Of a stretch of DNA of 64,000 nt, positions 18,013 to 26,315 are shown in pieces. The notes under the pieces were generated by a model. The model ran no database searches. It saw nothing but the letters and a program-made list of their open reading frames with translations, and was not told the origin of the DNA. Positions within the stretch are counted from its first letter, which is position 1. The number at the start of each line of letters is the position of its first letter. Both the position numbers and the translations under genes were made by a program. This stretch comes from Chryseomicrobium excrementi (GTDB lineage Bacteria; Bacillota; Bacilli; Bacillales_A; Planococcaceae), in contig NZ_PCGR01000003.1 in assembly GCF_002798305.1 (NCBI RefSeq), forward strand, positions 308,997 through 372,996, given 5' to 3'.

Positions 18013-19409
18013 GCATTCGTATTTTCAACACGTTGACTCGTGAAAAGGAGACATTCGTTCCGTTAGAAGAAGGAAAGGTGAAGATGTATGTGTGTGGACC
18101 GACTGTCTACAACTACATCCATATTGGGAATGCCCGTCCTGTCATCGTCTACGATACAGTGCGCAACTATCTGACGTATCGCGGGTACGACGTTCATTTC
18201 GTCTCGAACTTCACAGACGTCGACGATAAAATCATCAAGGCAGCAAACGAGCTTGGTGAAGAAGTCTCTGAACTGACAGAGCGCTTTATCGAAGCCTACT
18301 TTGCGGACATCGAGGCACTGGGATGCCATCGTGCAGACGACCACCCTCGCGTGACGGACCATATGGACCAGATCATCGATTTCATTCAAGTGCTTATCGA
18401 CAAAGGCTATGCGTACGAGTCGCAAGGAGACGTTTACTACCGCACTCGCAAGTTCGAAGGCTACGGCAAACTGTCTCATCAAGACATCAACGACTTGAAG
18501 AGTGGCGCTCGCATTGAAGTCGGCGAGAAAAAAGAAGACGCGCTTGACTTTGCGTTATGGAAAGCGGCGAAGCCAGGTGAGATCTCCTGGGAAAGCCCAT
18601 GGGGCGCCGGCCGTCCAGGATGGCACATCGAATGTTCTGTTATGGCACGAGACATTTTAGGGGATACAATCGACATCCACGCAGGTGGACAAGACTTGAC
18701 GTTCCCGCACCATGAGAACGAAATTGCTCAGTCAGAAGCGCACAACGATAAAGAGTTCGCGCGCTACTGGATGCATAATGGGTACATCAATATCGACAAC
18801 GAGAAGATGTCAAAGTCACTAGGCAATTTCGTCCTTGTCAACGACATTCGCAAGCATATCGACCCACAAGTACTTCGTTTCTTCATGCTCAGCGTGCATT
18901 ACCGCAATCCGATCAACTATTCAGGAGAGCTTGTGGAGCAAGCAGAGGCAGGACTTGACCGTATTCGCACGTCTTATACGAATGTCTTGCATCGTCTAGA
19001 GCACTCAGCAGACCTTGGGGATCAAGACGACATGTGGACATTCCAGTTGAACGAACAGATCAAAGCGTTTGAAGACGCGATGGACGATGACTTCAACACG
19101 GCGAATGCGATTGCTGTGCTGTTTGAGATTGCGAAGCAAGCAAACGTCTATTTGAAGCAGAACCAGACGTCTGTAGCTGTGTTGACGGCATATGCATCAA
19201 CACTAGAAAAGTTCATGCAAGTGCTCGGTTTGAAAGTGGCTGCTGAAAAAGAATTGTTGGACGAAGAAATCGATTCATTGATCGAAGAGCGCAATCAAGC
19301 TCGTAAAGACCGCAACTTCGCACGTGCCGACGAGATTCGCGACCAGCTGAAAGAGCTCAACATTCTGCTTGAAGACACTGCACAGGGTGTCCGCTGGAAG
19401 CGGGGCTAA
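18009..19409 (+). CDS. cysS: Cysteinyl-tRNA synthetase
   Basis: A 466-residue class I synthetase. A zinc-ligand cysteine at about 29 begins [16 protein letters not shown], which contains the HIGN form of the HIGH motif. KMSKS is near 267-271. The DALR-type helical domain lies at the C-terminus. The start overlaps the cysE stop (ATGA). Second gene of the T-box operon. Confidence 0.96.
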   Translation: MSIRIFNTLTREKETFVPLEEGKVKMYVCGPTVYNYIHIGNARPVIVYDTVRNYLTYRGYDVHFVSNFTDVDDKIIKAANELGEEVSELTERFIEAYFADIEALGCHRADDHPRVTDHMDQIIDFIQVLIDKGYAYESQGDVYYRTRKFEGYGKLSHQDINDLKSGARIEVGEKKEDALDFALWKAAKPGEISWESPWGAGRPGWHIECSVMARDILGDTIDIHAGGQDLTFPHHENEIAQSEAHNDKEFARYWMHNGYINIDNEKMSKSLGNFVLVNDIRKHIDPQVLRFFMLSVHYRNPINYSGELVEQAEAGLDRIRTSYTNVLHRLEHSADLGDQDDMWTFQLNEQIKAFEDAMDDDFNTANAIAVLFEIAKQANVYLKQNQTSVAVLTAYASTLEKFMQVLGLKVAAEKELLDEEIDSLIEERNQARKDRNFARADEIRDQLKELNILLEDTAQGVRWKRG

Positions 19410-19413
19410 CTAG

Positions 19414-19830
19414 ATGACTTTAACTCCTGCTGATGTGAAACAACTGAATGCTTTGGCGCTTGCCTATATGGGGGATGCCGTACTTGAACGTGCGGTCCGC
19501 GAACACCTATTGGTGAACGGGATGATCCGTCCCAACGCGCTGCACCGAGAAGCAACGAATTACGTCTCTGCCAAGGCGCAGAGCTTAATCGTCCATACCA
19601 TGCTTGAAAACGAATTTTTGACCGAAGAAGAAATGGCGACGTACAGACGCGGCAGAAATGCCAAGTCCGGTACTGTCCCGAAAAATACCGATGTGCAGAC
19701 GTACCGAGCGAGCACAGGTTTTGAAGCTGTGCTCGGCAGCCTGTACCTACGCGGCGAACACGACCGAGTAGAAGAACTGCTACGTTATGCCATCGAGTTG
19801 ATCGATAGCCGAAAGGAGGCAACATCATGA
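19414..19830 (+). CDS. mrnC: Mini-ribonuclease 3
   Basis: A 138-residue stand-alone RNase III catalytic domain without the double-stranded-RNA-binding domain. It matures 23S rRNA ends in Bacilli. The signature YMGDAVLE (about residues 13-20) carries the catalytic acidic residues. It begins 4 bp after cysS and overlaps rlmB by 4 nt, so it belongs to the same operon. Confidence 0.93.
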   Translation: MTLTPADVKQLNALALAYMGDAVLERAVREHLLVNGMIRPNALHREATNYVSAKAQSLIVHTMLENEFLTEEEMATYRRGRNAKSGTVPKNTDVQTYRASTGFEAVLGSLYLRGEHDRVEELLRYAIELIDSRKEATS

Positions 19831-20588
19831 CAGAACATATAACACAGACTGGTGAAATTATCGCAGGGAAGAACCCTGTCCTTGAATCATTAAAAGCCGG
19901 CCGTGAGATGAACAAAATCTGGATCGGAGAAGGAACGCAAAAAGGGGGCGTTGCGGAAATCGTCAAACTGGCGAAGGAAGCAGGCGTCATCGTCCAGTTC
20001 GTTCCTAAGAAAAAACTCGACCAGTTAACAGACTCCGTTCACCAAGGCGTCGTAGCTTCCGTAGCTGCTTACAGCTACGCAGAGCTTGACGACATGTTTG
20101 CGCTTGCTGAAAAACAGGGGCAAGACCCATTCATCTTAATCCTAGATGAACTTGAGGACCCGCATAACCTTGGTTCGATTTTACGTACGGCAGACGCTTC
20201 AGGAGTTCACGGTATCATCATTCCAAAACGACGCGCTGTAGGTCTGACGGCAGTTGTAGCGAAAGCTTCAACAGGTGCCATCGAACACGTGCCGGTACAC
20301 CGAGCGACGAATCTTGCTCAAACGATTGATGAGTTAAAAAAACGTGGCGTGTGGATTGCAGGAACAGACGCAAAAGGTTCTACAGACTACCGCCGAATGG
20401 ATGCGACACTGCCGCTTGCTATCATCATCGGTGGAGAAGGCAAAGGAATGGGGCGCCTACTCCGAGACAAGTGTGACTTCTTGTACCACTTGCCAATGAT
20501 TGGCCACGTCACGAGCCTGAACGCCTCTGTTGCTGCGTCGCTTTTGATGTATGAAGTGTACCGAAACCGTCATCCTCTAGGGTCCTGA
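19827..20588 (+). CDS. rlmB: 23S rRNA (guanosine 2'-O)-methyltransferase RlmB
   Basis: A 253-residue SPOUT-family methyltransferase. A small substrate-binding domain (about 10-85) precedes the knotted SAM domain. SpoU motifs are present: [13 protein letters not shown] (about 111-123), the GGEGKGM loop near 197, and the C-terminal [16 protein letters not shown] overlaps the mrnC stop. Confidence 0.94.
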   Translation: MTEHITQTGEIIAGKNPVLESLKAGREMNKIWIGEGTQKGGVAEIVKLAKEAGVIVQFVPKKKLDQLTDSVHQGVVASVAAYSYAELDDMFALAEKQGQDPFILILDELEDPHNLGSILRTADASGVHGIIIPKRRAVGLTAVVAKASTGAIEHVPVHRATNLAQTIDELKKRGVWIAGTDAKGSTDYRRMDATLPLAIIIGGEGKGMGRLLRDKCDFLYHLPMIGHVTSLNASVAASLLMYEVYRNRHPLGS

Positions 20589-20589
20589 T

Positions 20590-21102
20590 ATGAAGCAGAT
20601 TCTTCTTGTTGATGGCTACAACATCATCGGGGCTTGGAAAGAGCTGCGCGCGCTTAAAGACACAAAGCTGCTAGATGCGCGCGACCGGTTGATTGAGCAT
20701 ATGGCTGAATACCAGGCATTTATGGGGTGCGAGGTCATCATTGTATTTGACGCGCATCTGGTGCCTGGTATCGAGGCGAAAGAACAGAAGTATAAGCTGC
20801 AAATCATTTATACACGTGAGAACGAAACTGCAGATGAACGCATTGAAAAATTAGCTGCACAGCTGATCAATCGCCGGACAGAAGTGATCGTAGCAACATC
20901 CGATTCCATCGAACAATGGGTCATCTTTGCGCAAGGAGCTCTTCGGAAATCCGCGCGAGAGTTAGAGATTGAGATGGAGCTTGTCGAGACACAGATCACT
21001 AAGGAAGTACGGACAATTCAGTCCACAAATGCTCATTCTAAGATTCCGCTGACGCAAGAAGTGGCAGAAATTTTTGAAAAATGGCGCAGAGGATTGAAAT
21101 GA
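20590..21102 (+). CDS. rae1: Ribosome-associated NYN-domain endoribonuclease Rae1 (YacP)
   Basis: A 170-residue NYN/PIN-like nuclease. Acidic residues of the fold are visible in LLVDGYNIIGAW (D8), in IVFDAHL, and in ATSDSIEQW. In B. subtilis YacP/Rae1 cleaves mRNA in the ribosomal A site. It starts one base after the rlmB stop region and ends the cysE operon. Confidence 0.88.
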   Translation: MKQILLVDGYNIIGAWKELRALKDTKLLDARDRLIEHMAEYQAFMGCEVIIVFDAHLVPGIEAKEQKYKLQIIYTRENETADERIEKLAAQLINRRTEVIVATSDSIEQWVIFAQGALRKSARELEIEMELVETQITKEVRTIQSTNAHSKIPLTQEVAEIFEKWRRGLK

Positions 21103-21106
21103 TGCA

Positions 21107-21135
21107 TTGAAGGCACTTCCCAACTTCTGTATACT
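21107..21135 (+). promoter_or_regulatory. SigA-type promoter of sigH
   Basis: TTGAAG (21107-21112), 17-bp spacer, TATACT (21130-21135), 30 bp before the sigH start. Confidence 0.65.
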
Positions 21136-21165
21136 AGAGGTAACAAGCGCATCCGAGGTGACTTC

Positions 21166-21810
21166 ATGGATAAGACAGCACATGGGCATGCTCCCTTTTC
21201 ACAGCAGTCGGATGAAGAGGTTCTAGAACTCATTCATGCCGGCAATACAGAAGCACTCGATTTTCTCATCACCAAATACAAGCCACTCGTCCGCATGAAA
21301 GGCAAGTCGTATTTCCTGATCGGTGCCGACCGGGAAGATATCTTACAAGAAGGCATGATTGGTCTTTATAAAGCCATTCGTGATTTCCGCGAGGAGAAGC
21401 TCACGTCCTTCCGAGCTTTTGCTGAGCTATGCATCACGCGTCAAATCATTACGGCTATCAAGACGGCTACGCGACAGAAGCACATTCCGCTGAACTCGTA
21501 CGTCTCACTCGATAAGCCGGTGTATTTTGACGAGGAGTCAGAGCGAACACTCCTTGATACCATTGCTAGCACCGTCATCGACAATCCGGAGCAGCTGCTG
21601 ATCAGCCAAGAGAGCTTTGATTTTATTGAAGAGAAGATGGGCGAGATGCTCAGTGATTTAGAGCAGCAAGTGCTCATGCTATACATTGAAGGGCAATCCT
21701 ATCAGGAAATATCAGAGCAGCTGAACCGTCACGTCAAGTCCATCGACAACGCTCTGCAGCGGGTCAAACGCAAATTGGAACGCTATGCAGAAGTGAGTGT
21801 TATGAGCTGA
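21166..21810 (+). CDS. sigH: RNA polymerase sigma factor SigH
   Basis: A 214-residue sigma-70-family factor. Region 2 includes DREDILQEGMIGLYKAIRDF (about 55-75). Region 4 helix-turn-helix is near 170-205 (SYQEISEQLNRHVKSIDNAL). In Bacillus SigH drives early sporulation and competence; in non-sporulating relatives it mainly serves competence. No lesion is seen. This is notable because neighbouring sporulation genes in the window are lost. Confidence 0.93.
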   Translation: MDKTAHGHAPFSQQSDEEVLELIHAGNTEALDFLITKYKPLVRMKGKSYFLIGADREDILQEGMIGLYKAIRDFREEKLTSFRAFAELCITRQIITAIKTATRQKHIPLNSYVSLDKPVYFDEESERTLLDTIASTVIDNPEQLLISQESFDFIEEKMGEMLSDLEQQVLMLYIEGQSYQEISEQLNRHVKSIDNALQRVKRKLERYAEVSVMS

Positions 21811-21830
21811 TTGGGGATTCATATCTGTTA

Positions 21831-21859
21831 TTGACACAGGAAAATTCAGGTGTTACGCT
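21831..21859 (+). promoter_or_regulatory. Putative promoter of rpmG-secE-nusG
   Basis: TTGACA (21831-21836), 17-bp spacer, TACGCT (21854-21859). Confidence 0.55.
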
Positions 21860-21893
21860 TGTAAAAGACTCTACACGCCGAAAGGTGAATGGT

Positions 21894-22037
21894 ATGTCTC
21901 AAAAAATCAGTTTAAGTTGTACACAGTGTGGCAGCCGTAACTATATCGTTCCTGCCAAAACGACATCAACGCGTATTGAACGCAAGAAATTTTGTGCCCA
22001 TTGCAATGCACATACACTTCATAAGCAAACACTGTAA
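21894..22037 (+). CDS. rpmG: 50S ribosomal protein L33
   Basis: A 47-residue L33 of the zinc-binding (C+) type, with CxxC pairs CTQC (9-12) and CAHC (34-37). ATG 21894 is used, with AGGTGA upstream. A longer frame begins inside the promoter -35 box and is rejected. It lies between sigH and secE as in Bacillus. Confidence 0.92.
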   Translation: MSQKISLSCTQCGSRNYIVPAKTTSTRIERKKFCAHCNAHTLHKQTL

Positions 22038-22078
22038 ACATACATCGTAAGATCCCACGCATGGAGGTTTTAGCTCGA

Positions 22079-22264
22079 ATGGCTAATGTAGGTAATTTCT
22101 TTAAAAACGTCGTTTCTGAGATGCGTAAGGTCAGCTGGCCGCGCCGTAAGGAACTTACACGTTACACGATCATTGTACTGTCCACGGTTGTAGTTGTTGC
22201 GTTATTCTTTGCTCTAGTTGATTTAGGAATTACAGAACTGTTCCGTTGGTATCTTGATCTGTAA
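22079..22264 (+). CDS. secE: Preprotein translocase subunit SecE
   Basis: A 61-residue single-span SecE of the Gram-positive type. It has an amphipathic segment (FFKNVVSEMRKVSWPRRKEL) and then one membrane helix (about 31-55). It stabilises SecY in the Sec channel. ATG 22079 lies after GGAGG; an ATG six codons upstream overlaps that site and is rejected. Confidence 0.93.
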   Translation: MANVGNFFKNVVSEMRKVSWPRRKELTRYTIIVLSTVVVVALFFALVDLGITELFRWYLDL

Positions 22265-22294
22265 GCAGCAGCAGTTTGATATGTGAACGAATAG

Positions 22295-22316
22295 CCCGTA
22301 CTTGAACGGGTTTTTT
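22295..22316 (+). terminator. Weak hairpin between secE and nusG
   Basis: CCCGT (22295-22299) pairs with ACGGG (22306-22310), followed by six T. The stem is only 5 bp, so it is probably partial. Confidence 0.35.
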
Positions 22317-22349
22317 CATTTGGAAAGAAAAAAGGAGGATTCCACACCG

Positions 22350-22883
22350 ATGGAGAAGAATTGGTATGTTGTCCACACGTATTCTGGGTATGAAAACAAA
22401 GTAAAAGCAAACCTTGAAAAGCGCGTTGAGACGATGGGAATGCAGGACAAGATTTTCCGCGTCATCATTCCAGAAGAGCAAGAGACAGATTATAAAGATG
22501 GTAAAAAACGCACAGTCATGCGTAAAACGTTCCCGGGGTACGTTTTGGTTGAATTGATCATGACGGATGACGCTTGGTACGTTGTACGTAACACTCCAGG
22601 CGTAACAGGATTCATCGGGTCATCAGGTGGCGGTACAAAGCCGACGCCACTTCTTCCTGAAGAAGTTGACTTCATCCTGAAGCAAATGGGTATGTCCGAG
22701 CGTAAAGTGGAAATGGACTTTGAAATTGGCGAATTGGTTGAAGTACTTGAAGGACCGTTTGCACACTTCCAAGGGAAAGTTGAAGCGATCGACGGCTCTA
22801 AGGGCAAAATCACAGTTTCTGTCGACATGTTCGGCCGTGAAACAAACATGGAACTTGACTATGAGCAAGTTCAGAAAATATAA
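22350..22883 (+). CDS. nusG: Transcription termination/antitermination factor NusG
   Basis: A 177-residue NusG. The N-terminal NGN domain (starting WYVVHTYSGYENKVKANLE) binds RNA polymerase, and the C-terminal KOW domain (about 120-177, GPFAHFQGKVEAID) follows. It modulates elongation and pausing. ATG 22350 with GGAGG upstream gives the usual family length. Confidence 0.96.
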   Translation: MEKNWYVVHTYSGYENKVKANLEKRVETMGMQDKIFRVIIPEEQETDYKDGKKRTVMRKTFPGYVLVELIMTDDAWYVVRNTPGVTGFIGSSGGGTKPTPLLPEEVDFILKQMGMSERKVEMDFEIGELVEVLEGPFAHFQGKVEAIDGSKGKITVSVDMFGRETNMELDYEQVQKI

Positions 22884-22989
22884 TTTCCATTTCGCACTTG
22901 CGAAACCTTGGGAATTATAGTATCATTTCAAAGGTCAGGCTGAAAAAGTCTGCCTAACAAATTTTATTACTGTAAGCAGCGTAACGCTG

Positions 22990-23050
22990 AGAGACAGATA
23001 TTGAGTGGGAGGGGCAACCCTATTACCACATCACGGACTTAAGGAGGTGT
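22990..23050 (+). promoter_or_regulatory. Putative L1-binding autoregulatory leader of rplK-rplA
   Basis: GTGG (23005-23008) pairs with CCAC (23026-23029) around an asymmetric GGGG/CCC loop, followed by ATCACGGAC just before the ribosome site. This mimics the L1 site on 23S rRNA and the equivalent Bacillus leader. The assignment is from recalled similarity. Confidence 0.5.
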
Positions 23051-23055
23051 GTCTC

Positions 23056-23481
23056 GTGGCTAAAAAAGTGATTAAAGTTGTTAAACTACAAATCCCTGCA
23101 GGTAAAGCTAATCCAGCTCCACCAGTTGGACCAGCACTAGGTCAAGCAGGTGTGAACATCATGGGATTCTGTAAGGAGTTCAACGCACGTACTGCTGATC
23201 AAGCAGGACTAATCATTCCGGTTGAAATTTCTGTATTTGAAGACCGTTCATTTACATTCATTACAAAAACTCCACCGGCAGCAGTTCTACTTAAAGTAGC
23301 AGCTGGTATTCAATCTGGATCAGGTGAACCAAACCGCGTAAAAGTGGCAGTGGTGAAACGTGATAAAGTTCGCGAAATTGCAGAACAAAAAATGCCAGAT
23401 TTAAATGCAGCATCTGTTGAAGCAGCTATGTTGATGGTTGAAGGTACTGCACGTAGCATGGGTATTACGATCGAAGACTAA
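23056..23481 (+). CDS. rplK: 50S ribosomal protein L11
   Basis: A 141-residue L11 of the GTPase-associated centre. The [21 protein letters not shown] block is the binding region for thiopeptides and RelA-type sensing. GTG 23056 follows AAGGAGGTG and matches the family start ([13 protein letters not shown]); the longer upstream frame runs through the leader. Confidence 0.96.
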   Translation: MAKKVIKVVKLQIPAGKANPAPPVGPALGQAGVNIMGFCKEFNARTADQAGLIIPVEISVFEDRSFTFITKTPPAAVLLKVAAGIQSGSGEPNRVKVAVVKRDKVREIAEQKMPDLNAASVEAAMLMVEGTARSMGITIED

Positions 23482-23608
23482 TACCGTGTTTACGTTTTTA
23501 TGACGCGTTTGTTTTTGGGGGTTGTAGTTGTTCATATCATGAATAGCTACAGCCCTTAATTGTGGGAGGTTTATTCCGCTAAGACCACTATGAGGAGGAC
23601 ATTTTAAA

Positions 23609-24304
23609 ATGGCTAAACAAGGTAAAAAATTACAAGATGCGGCGAAATTAGTAGACCGTACAAAATTATATTCTGTTGACGAGGCAATCGCACTTGCTAA
23701 AGAAACTAGCACTGTGAACTTCGATGCAACTGTTGAAGTGGCATTCCGTCTTGGAATCGACACTCGTAAAAACGACCAGCAAATCCGTGGAGCAGTGGTG
23801 CTTCCAAACGGAACTGGTAAAACTCAGCGTGTACTTGTATTCGCTAAAGGTGACAAAGCTAAAGAAGCAGAAGCTGCTGGCGCTGACTTCGTGGGCGATG
23901 CTGACTACATCAACAAAATCCAACAAGGTTGGTTTGACTTCGACGTGATCGTAGCGACTCCAGACATGATGGGTGAAGTTGGTAAAATCGGTCGTGTATT
24001 AGGACCAAAAGGCTTAATGCCAAACCCGAAAACAGGTACAGTTACATTTGATGTAACAAAAGCTGTTAACGAAATCAAAGCAGGTAAAGTTGAATACCGC
24101 GCTGATAAAGCTGGAATCATCCACGCTCCAATCGGTAAAGCTTCTTTCGACAACGAAAAGCTAGTAGAAAACTTCAAAACTGTATTTGAAACAATTCAAA
24201 AAGCTAAGCCATCAGCGGCTAAAGGTGTTTACATGAAGTCTGTAGTTGTAACAACAACTATGGGTCCTGCTGTGAAAATCGACGCTGCAGCTGCAGCAAA
24301 ATAA
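23609..24304 (+). CDS. rplA: 50S ribosomal protein L1
   Basis: A 231-residue L1 forming the mobile stalk at the E site. It is also the translational repressor of the L11-L1 operon. The [22 protein letters not shown] region is diagnostic. GAGGAGG lies upstream of ATG. Confidence 0.96.
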   Translation: MAKQGKKLQDAAKLVDRTKLYSVDEAIALAKETSTVNFDATVEVAFRLGIDTRKNDQQIRGAVVLPNGTGKTQRVLVFAKGDKAKEAEAAGADFVGDADYINKIQQGWFDFDVIVATPDMMGEVGKIGRVLGPKGLMPNPKTGTVTFDVTKAVNEIKAGKVEYRADKAGIIHAPIGKASFDNEKLVENFKTVFETIQKAKPSAAKGVYMKSVVVTTTMGPAVKIDAAAAAK

Positions 24305-24320
24305 TTGTTGACAACTCCGA

Positions 24321-24342
24321 GAGACATCTGTTAAGATGTCTC
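24321..24342 (+). terminator. Hairpin after rplA
   Basis: GAGACATC (24321-24328) pairs with GATGTCTC (24335-24342), followed by TTGTTG; a weak terminator before the L10 leader. Confidence 0.4.
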
Positions 24343-24354
24343 TTGTTGTAACTT

Positions 24355-24488
24355 AATCATTTGTACCGAAGACAGCAGGTGCGCTTCACGCGCTTAATGT
24401 TCCTGCCGAGGACAAGCAAAATTCAGATTCTTTTTGATGATGACTTTTCCTGCCTTCGTGTCTTTCGAGATCCGGAGGCTTTTCTTTT
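24355..24488 (+). promoter_or_regulatory. L10 leader (rplJ-rplL autoregulation)
   Basis: The region has the conserved features of the Firmicutes L10 leader: GAAGACAGCAGGTG, then CCTGCCGAGGACAAG. It ends in an attenuator hairpin in which GCCTTCG (24452-24458) pairs with CGGAGGC (24473-24479), followed by TTTTCTTTTG. The L10-L12 complex is known to bind this leader. Confidence 0.8.
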
Positions 24489-24525
24489 GTCGGTATAAAT
24501 GGCAATTCTAATAGGAGGTGCCACT

Positions 24526-25026
24526 ATGAGCAAAGCAATCGAAACAAAACAAGTGCAAGTGAAAGAAATCGCTGAGAAATTCCAAGCTGCTGCTTCTGTT
24601 GTCGTTGTTGATTACCGTGGTTTAAACGTTGCGCAAGTAACAGAACTTCGTAAACAACTTCGTGAAGCTGGAGTGGAGTTCAAAGTATTCAAGAACTCAC
24701 TTACTCGTCGTGCGACTGAGTCTGTTGGCTTTGAAGCATTAAACGAGCACTTAACAGGTCCAAACGCTGTTGCATTTTCTAACGAAGATGTAGTAGCTCC
24801 AGCGAAAATCATCAACGATTTCGCAAAAACGAACGAAGCGCTTGAAATCAAAGCGGGAATCATCGAAGGTACGGTTGCATCTGCAGCAGACGTTAAAGCT
24901 CTTGCAGAACTTCCATCACGCGAAGGCCTACTTTCTATGCTACTTTCTGTACTTCAAGCTCCAATGCGCAACTTCGCGCTTGCAACAAAAGCTGTTGCAG
25001 AACAAAAGGAAGAGCAAGGCGCTTAA
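24526..25026 (+). CDS. rplJ: 50S ribosomal protein L10
   Basis: A 166-residue L10, the stalk base that carries L7/L12 dimers on its C-terminal helix. ATG 24526 ([12 protein letters not shown]) is used with AGGAGGTG upstream; an ATG nine codons earlier lies before that site. Controlled by the L10 leader. Confidence 0.95.
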   Translation: MSKAIETKQVQVKEIAEKFQAAASVVVVDYRGLNVAQVTELRKQLREAGVEFKVFKNSLTRRATESVGFEALNEHLTGPNAVAFSNEDVVAPAKIINDFAKTNEALEIKAGIIEGTVASAADVKALAELPSREGLLSMLLSVLQAPMRNFALATKAVAEQKEEQGA

Positions 25027-25076
25027 TAGCAGCCTCGTAGCTTCATAAACTTATATCCAAATAGGAGGAAATTAAA

Positions 25077-25439
25077 ATGAAAAACGAGCAAATCTTAGAA
25101 GCAATCAAAGAAATGACAGTTCTTGAGCTTAACGACCTAGTAAAAGCAATCGAAGAAGAATTTGGTGTAACTGCTGCAGCTCCTGTAGCTATGGCTGGTG
25201 GCGCTGGTGCAGCTGCTGCTGAAGAGCAAACTGAATTTGACGTAATCCTAGCTTCTGCTGGCGATCAAAAAATTAAAGTAATCAAAGTGGTACGTGAAAT
25301 CACTGGTCTTGGCTTGAAAGAAGCTAAAGAAGTAGTAGACAACGCACCAAAACCACTTAAAGAAGGCGTATCTAAAGAAGATGCTGAAGCAATCAAAGCT
25401 CAACTTGAAGAAGTAGGCGCTAACGTAGAAGTTAAGTAA
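25077..25439 (+). CDS. rplL: 50S ribosomal protein L7/L12
   Basis: A 120-residue stalk protein. The N-terminal dimer domain is followed by an Ala/Gly-rich hinge (about 36-52). The factor-binding C-terminal domain has [23 protein letters not shown] precedes the ATG. A strong terminator follows. Confidence 0.96.
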   Translation: MKNEQILEAIKEMTVLELNDLVKAIEEEFGVTAAAPVAMAGGAGAAAAEEQTEFDVILASAGDQKIKVIKVVREITGLGLKEAKEVVDNAPKPLKEGVSKEDAEAIKAQLEEVGANVEVK

Positions 25440-25458
25440 TTTCTTACTTCTTACATTG

Positions 25459-25490
25459 AAAAGCCCGTCATATTGGTGACGGGCTTTTCT
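25459..25490 (+). terminator. Terminator of rplJ-rplL
   Basis: AAAAGCCCGTCA (25459-25470) pairs with TGACGGGCTTTT (25477-25488), followed by CTTCTTTTT. Confidence 0.9.
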
Positions 25491-25521
25491 TCTTTTTACG
25501 TTTTGGGAAGGAGGAACTATC

Positions 25522-26121
25522 ATGAGCAACCACTATTATTCGAATCGCCCAAATGTAGAAAGCAAGCCGTCCAGCATTTCGCATACCGGTCGTGGCCATC
25601 AGTTCACATTGGAGACGGACAGGGGAGTTTTCAGCAAGAGTGGAGTAGATTTTGGCTCCCGTGTGCTCATGGAAGCATTTCAAGCGCCTCAGATAGAAGG
25701 GGATTTCGCTGATGTTGGATGTGGCTATGGTCCGATTGGACTGACGCTCGCCAAAGATTTTCCAGGCCGCGTAGTCCACATGGTAGACGTCAATGAGAGA
25801 GCAGTCGAGCTTGCCGGGAAAAATGCAAGCCGCAACGGGATTCAAAATGTGCGAATTGCCGTGAGTGATGGAATGGAACGTGTGCCAGATCAACTGGCTG
25901 CGGTCATCACCAATCCTCCAATTCGTGCGGGGAAAGAAACCATCTTTCGCTTCTACCAACAAGCGTATGATCGCTTGGCTTCGGGCGGAGAATTGTGGGT
26001 CGTCATCCAAAAGAAACAAGGGGCACCATCTACAAAAGACTTTCTCGAGGAACTATTCAGTGAAGTAGAAGTCGTAGAAAAAGTCAAGGGATATTGGATT
26101 TTAAACGCCAAGAAATATTGA
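25522..26121 (+). CDS. Class I SAM methyltransferase, RsmC-like (YbxB)
   Basis: A 199-residue methyltransferase. The SAM-binding motif is DVGCGYGPIGL (about 67-77), and the catalytic motif is NPPI (about 132-135), as in the RsmC/RlmG group that methylate rRNA guanine N2. In B. subtilis ybxB occupies this exact place between rplL and rpoB. The target is not established. It is likely read from its own weak promoter or by readthrough. Confidence 0.85.
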   Translation: MSNHYYSNRPNVESKPSSISHTGRGHQFTLETDRGVFSKSGVDFGSRVLMEAFQAPQIEGDFADVGCGYGPIGLTLAKDFPGRVVHMVDVNERAVELAGKNASRNGIQNVRIAVSDGMERVPDQLAAVITNPPIRAGKETIFRFYQQAYDRLASGGELWVVIQKKQGAPSTKDFLEELFSEVEVVEKVKGYWILNAKKY

Positions 26122-26122
26122 C

Positions 26123-26151
26123 TTGACAAAATGGCTATGATATTATAATAA
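26123..26151 (+). promoter_or_regulatory. Promoter of rpoB-rpoC
   Basis: TTGACA (26123-26128) with TAATAA (26146-26151) at 17 bp, or TATAAT (26144-26149) at 15 bp. It starts at the stop codon of the upstream methyltransferase gene. Confidence 0.75.
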
Positions 26152-26222
26152 AATGCAAAAATATTATTTTGTAGGAGTATGCCCATTTTTAAAGCATGCT
26201 TCATCAATTTGTTTATGTAATC

Positions 26223-26258
26223 GAAAATGAGCTCTAACTTAGAACTCGTTTTCTTTTT
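26223..26258 (+). terminator. Attenuator-like terminator in the rpoB leader
   Basis: GAAAA-T-GAG-C-TCTA (26223-26236) pairs with TAGA-A-CTC-G-TTTTC (26240-26253) with one wobble and one mismatch, followed by TTTTTG. It lies between the rpoB promoter and rpoB, so transcription must read through it. Confidence 0.7.
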
Positions 26259-26315
26259 GTCTTTATCGCTGCACTGCAGCATAGAAAGAAAATTGTTTCT
26301 TGAGGGGTGAATAAG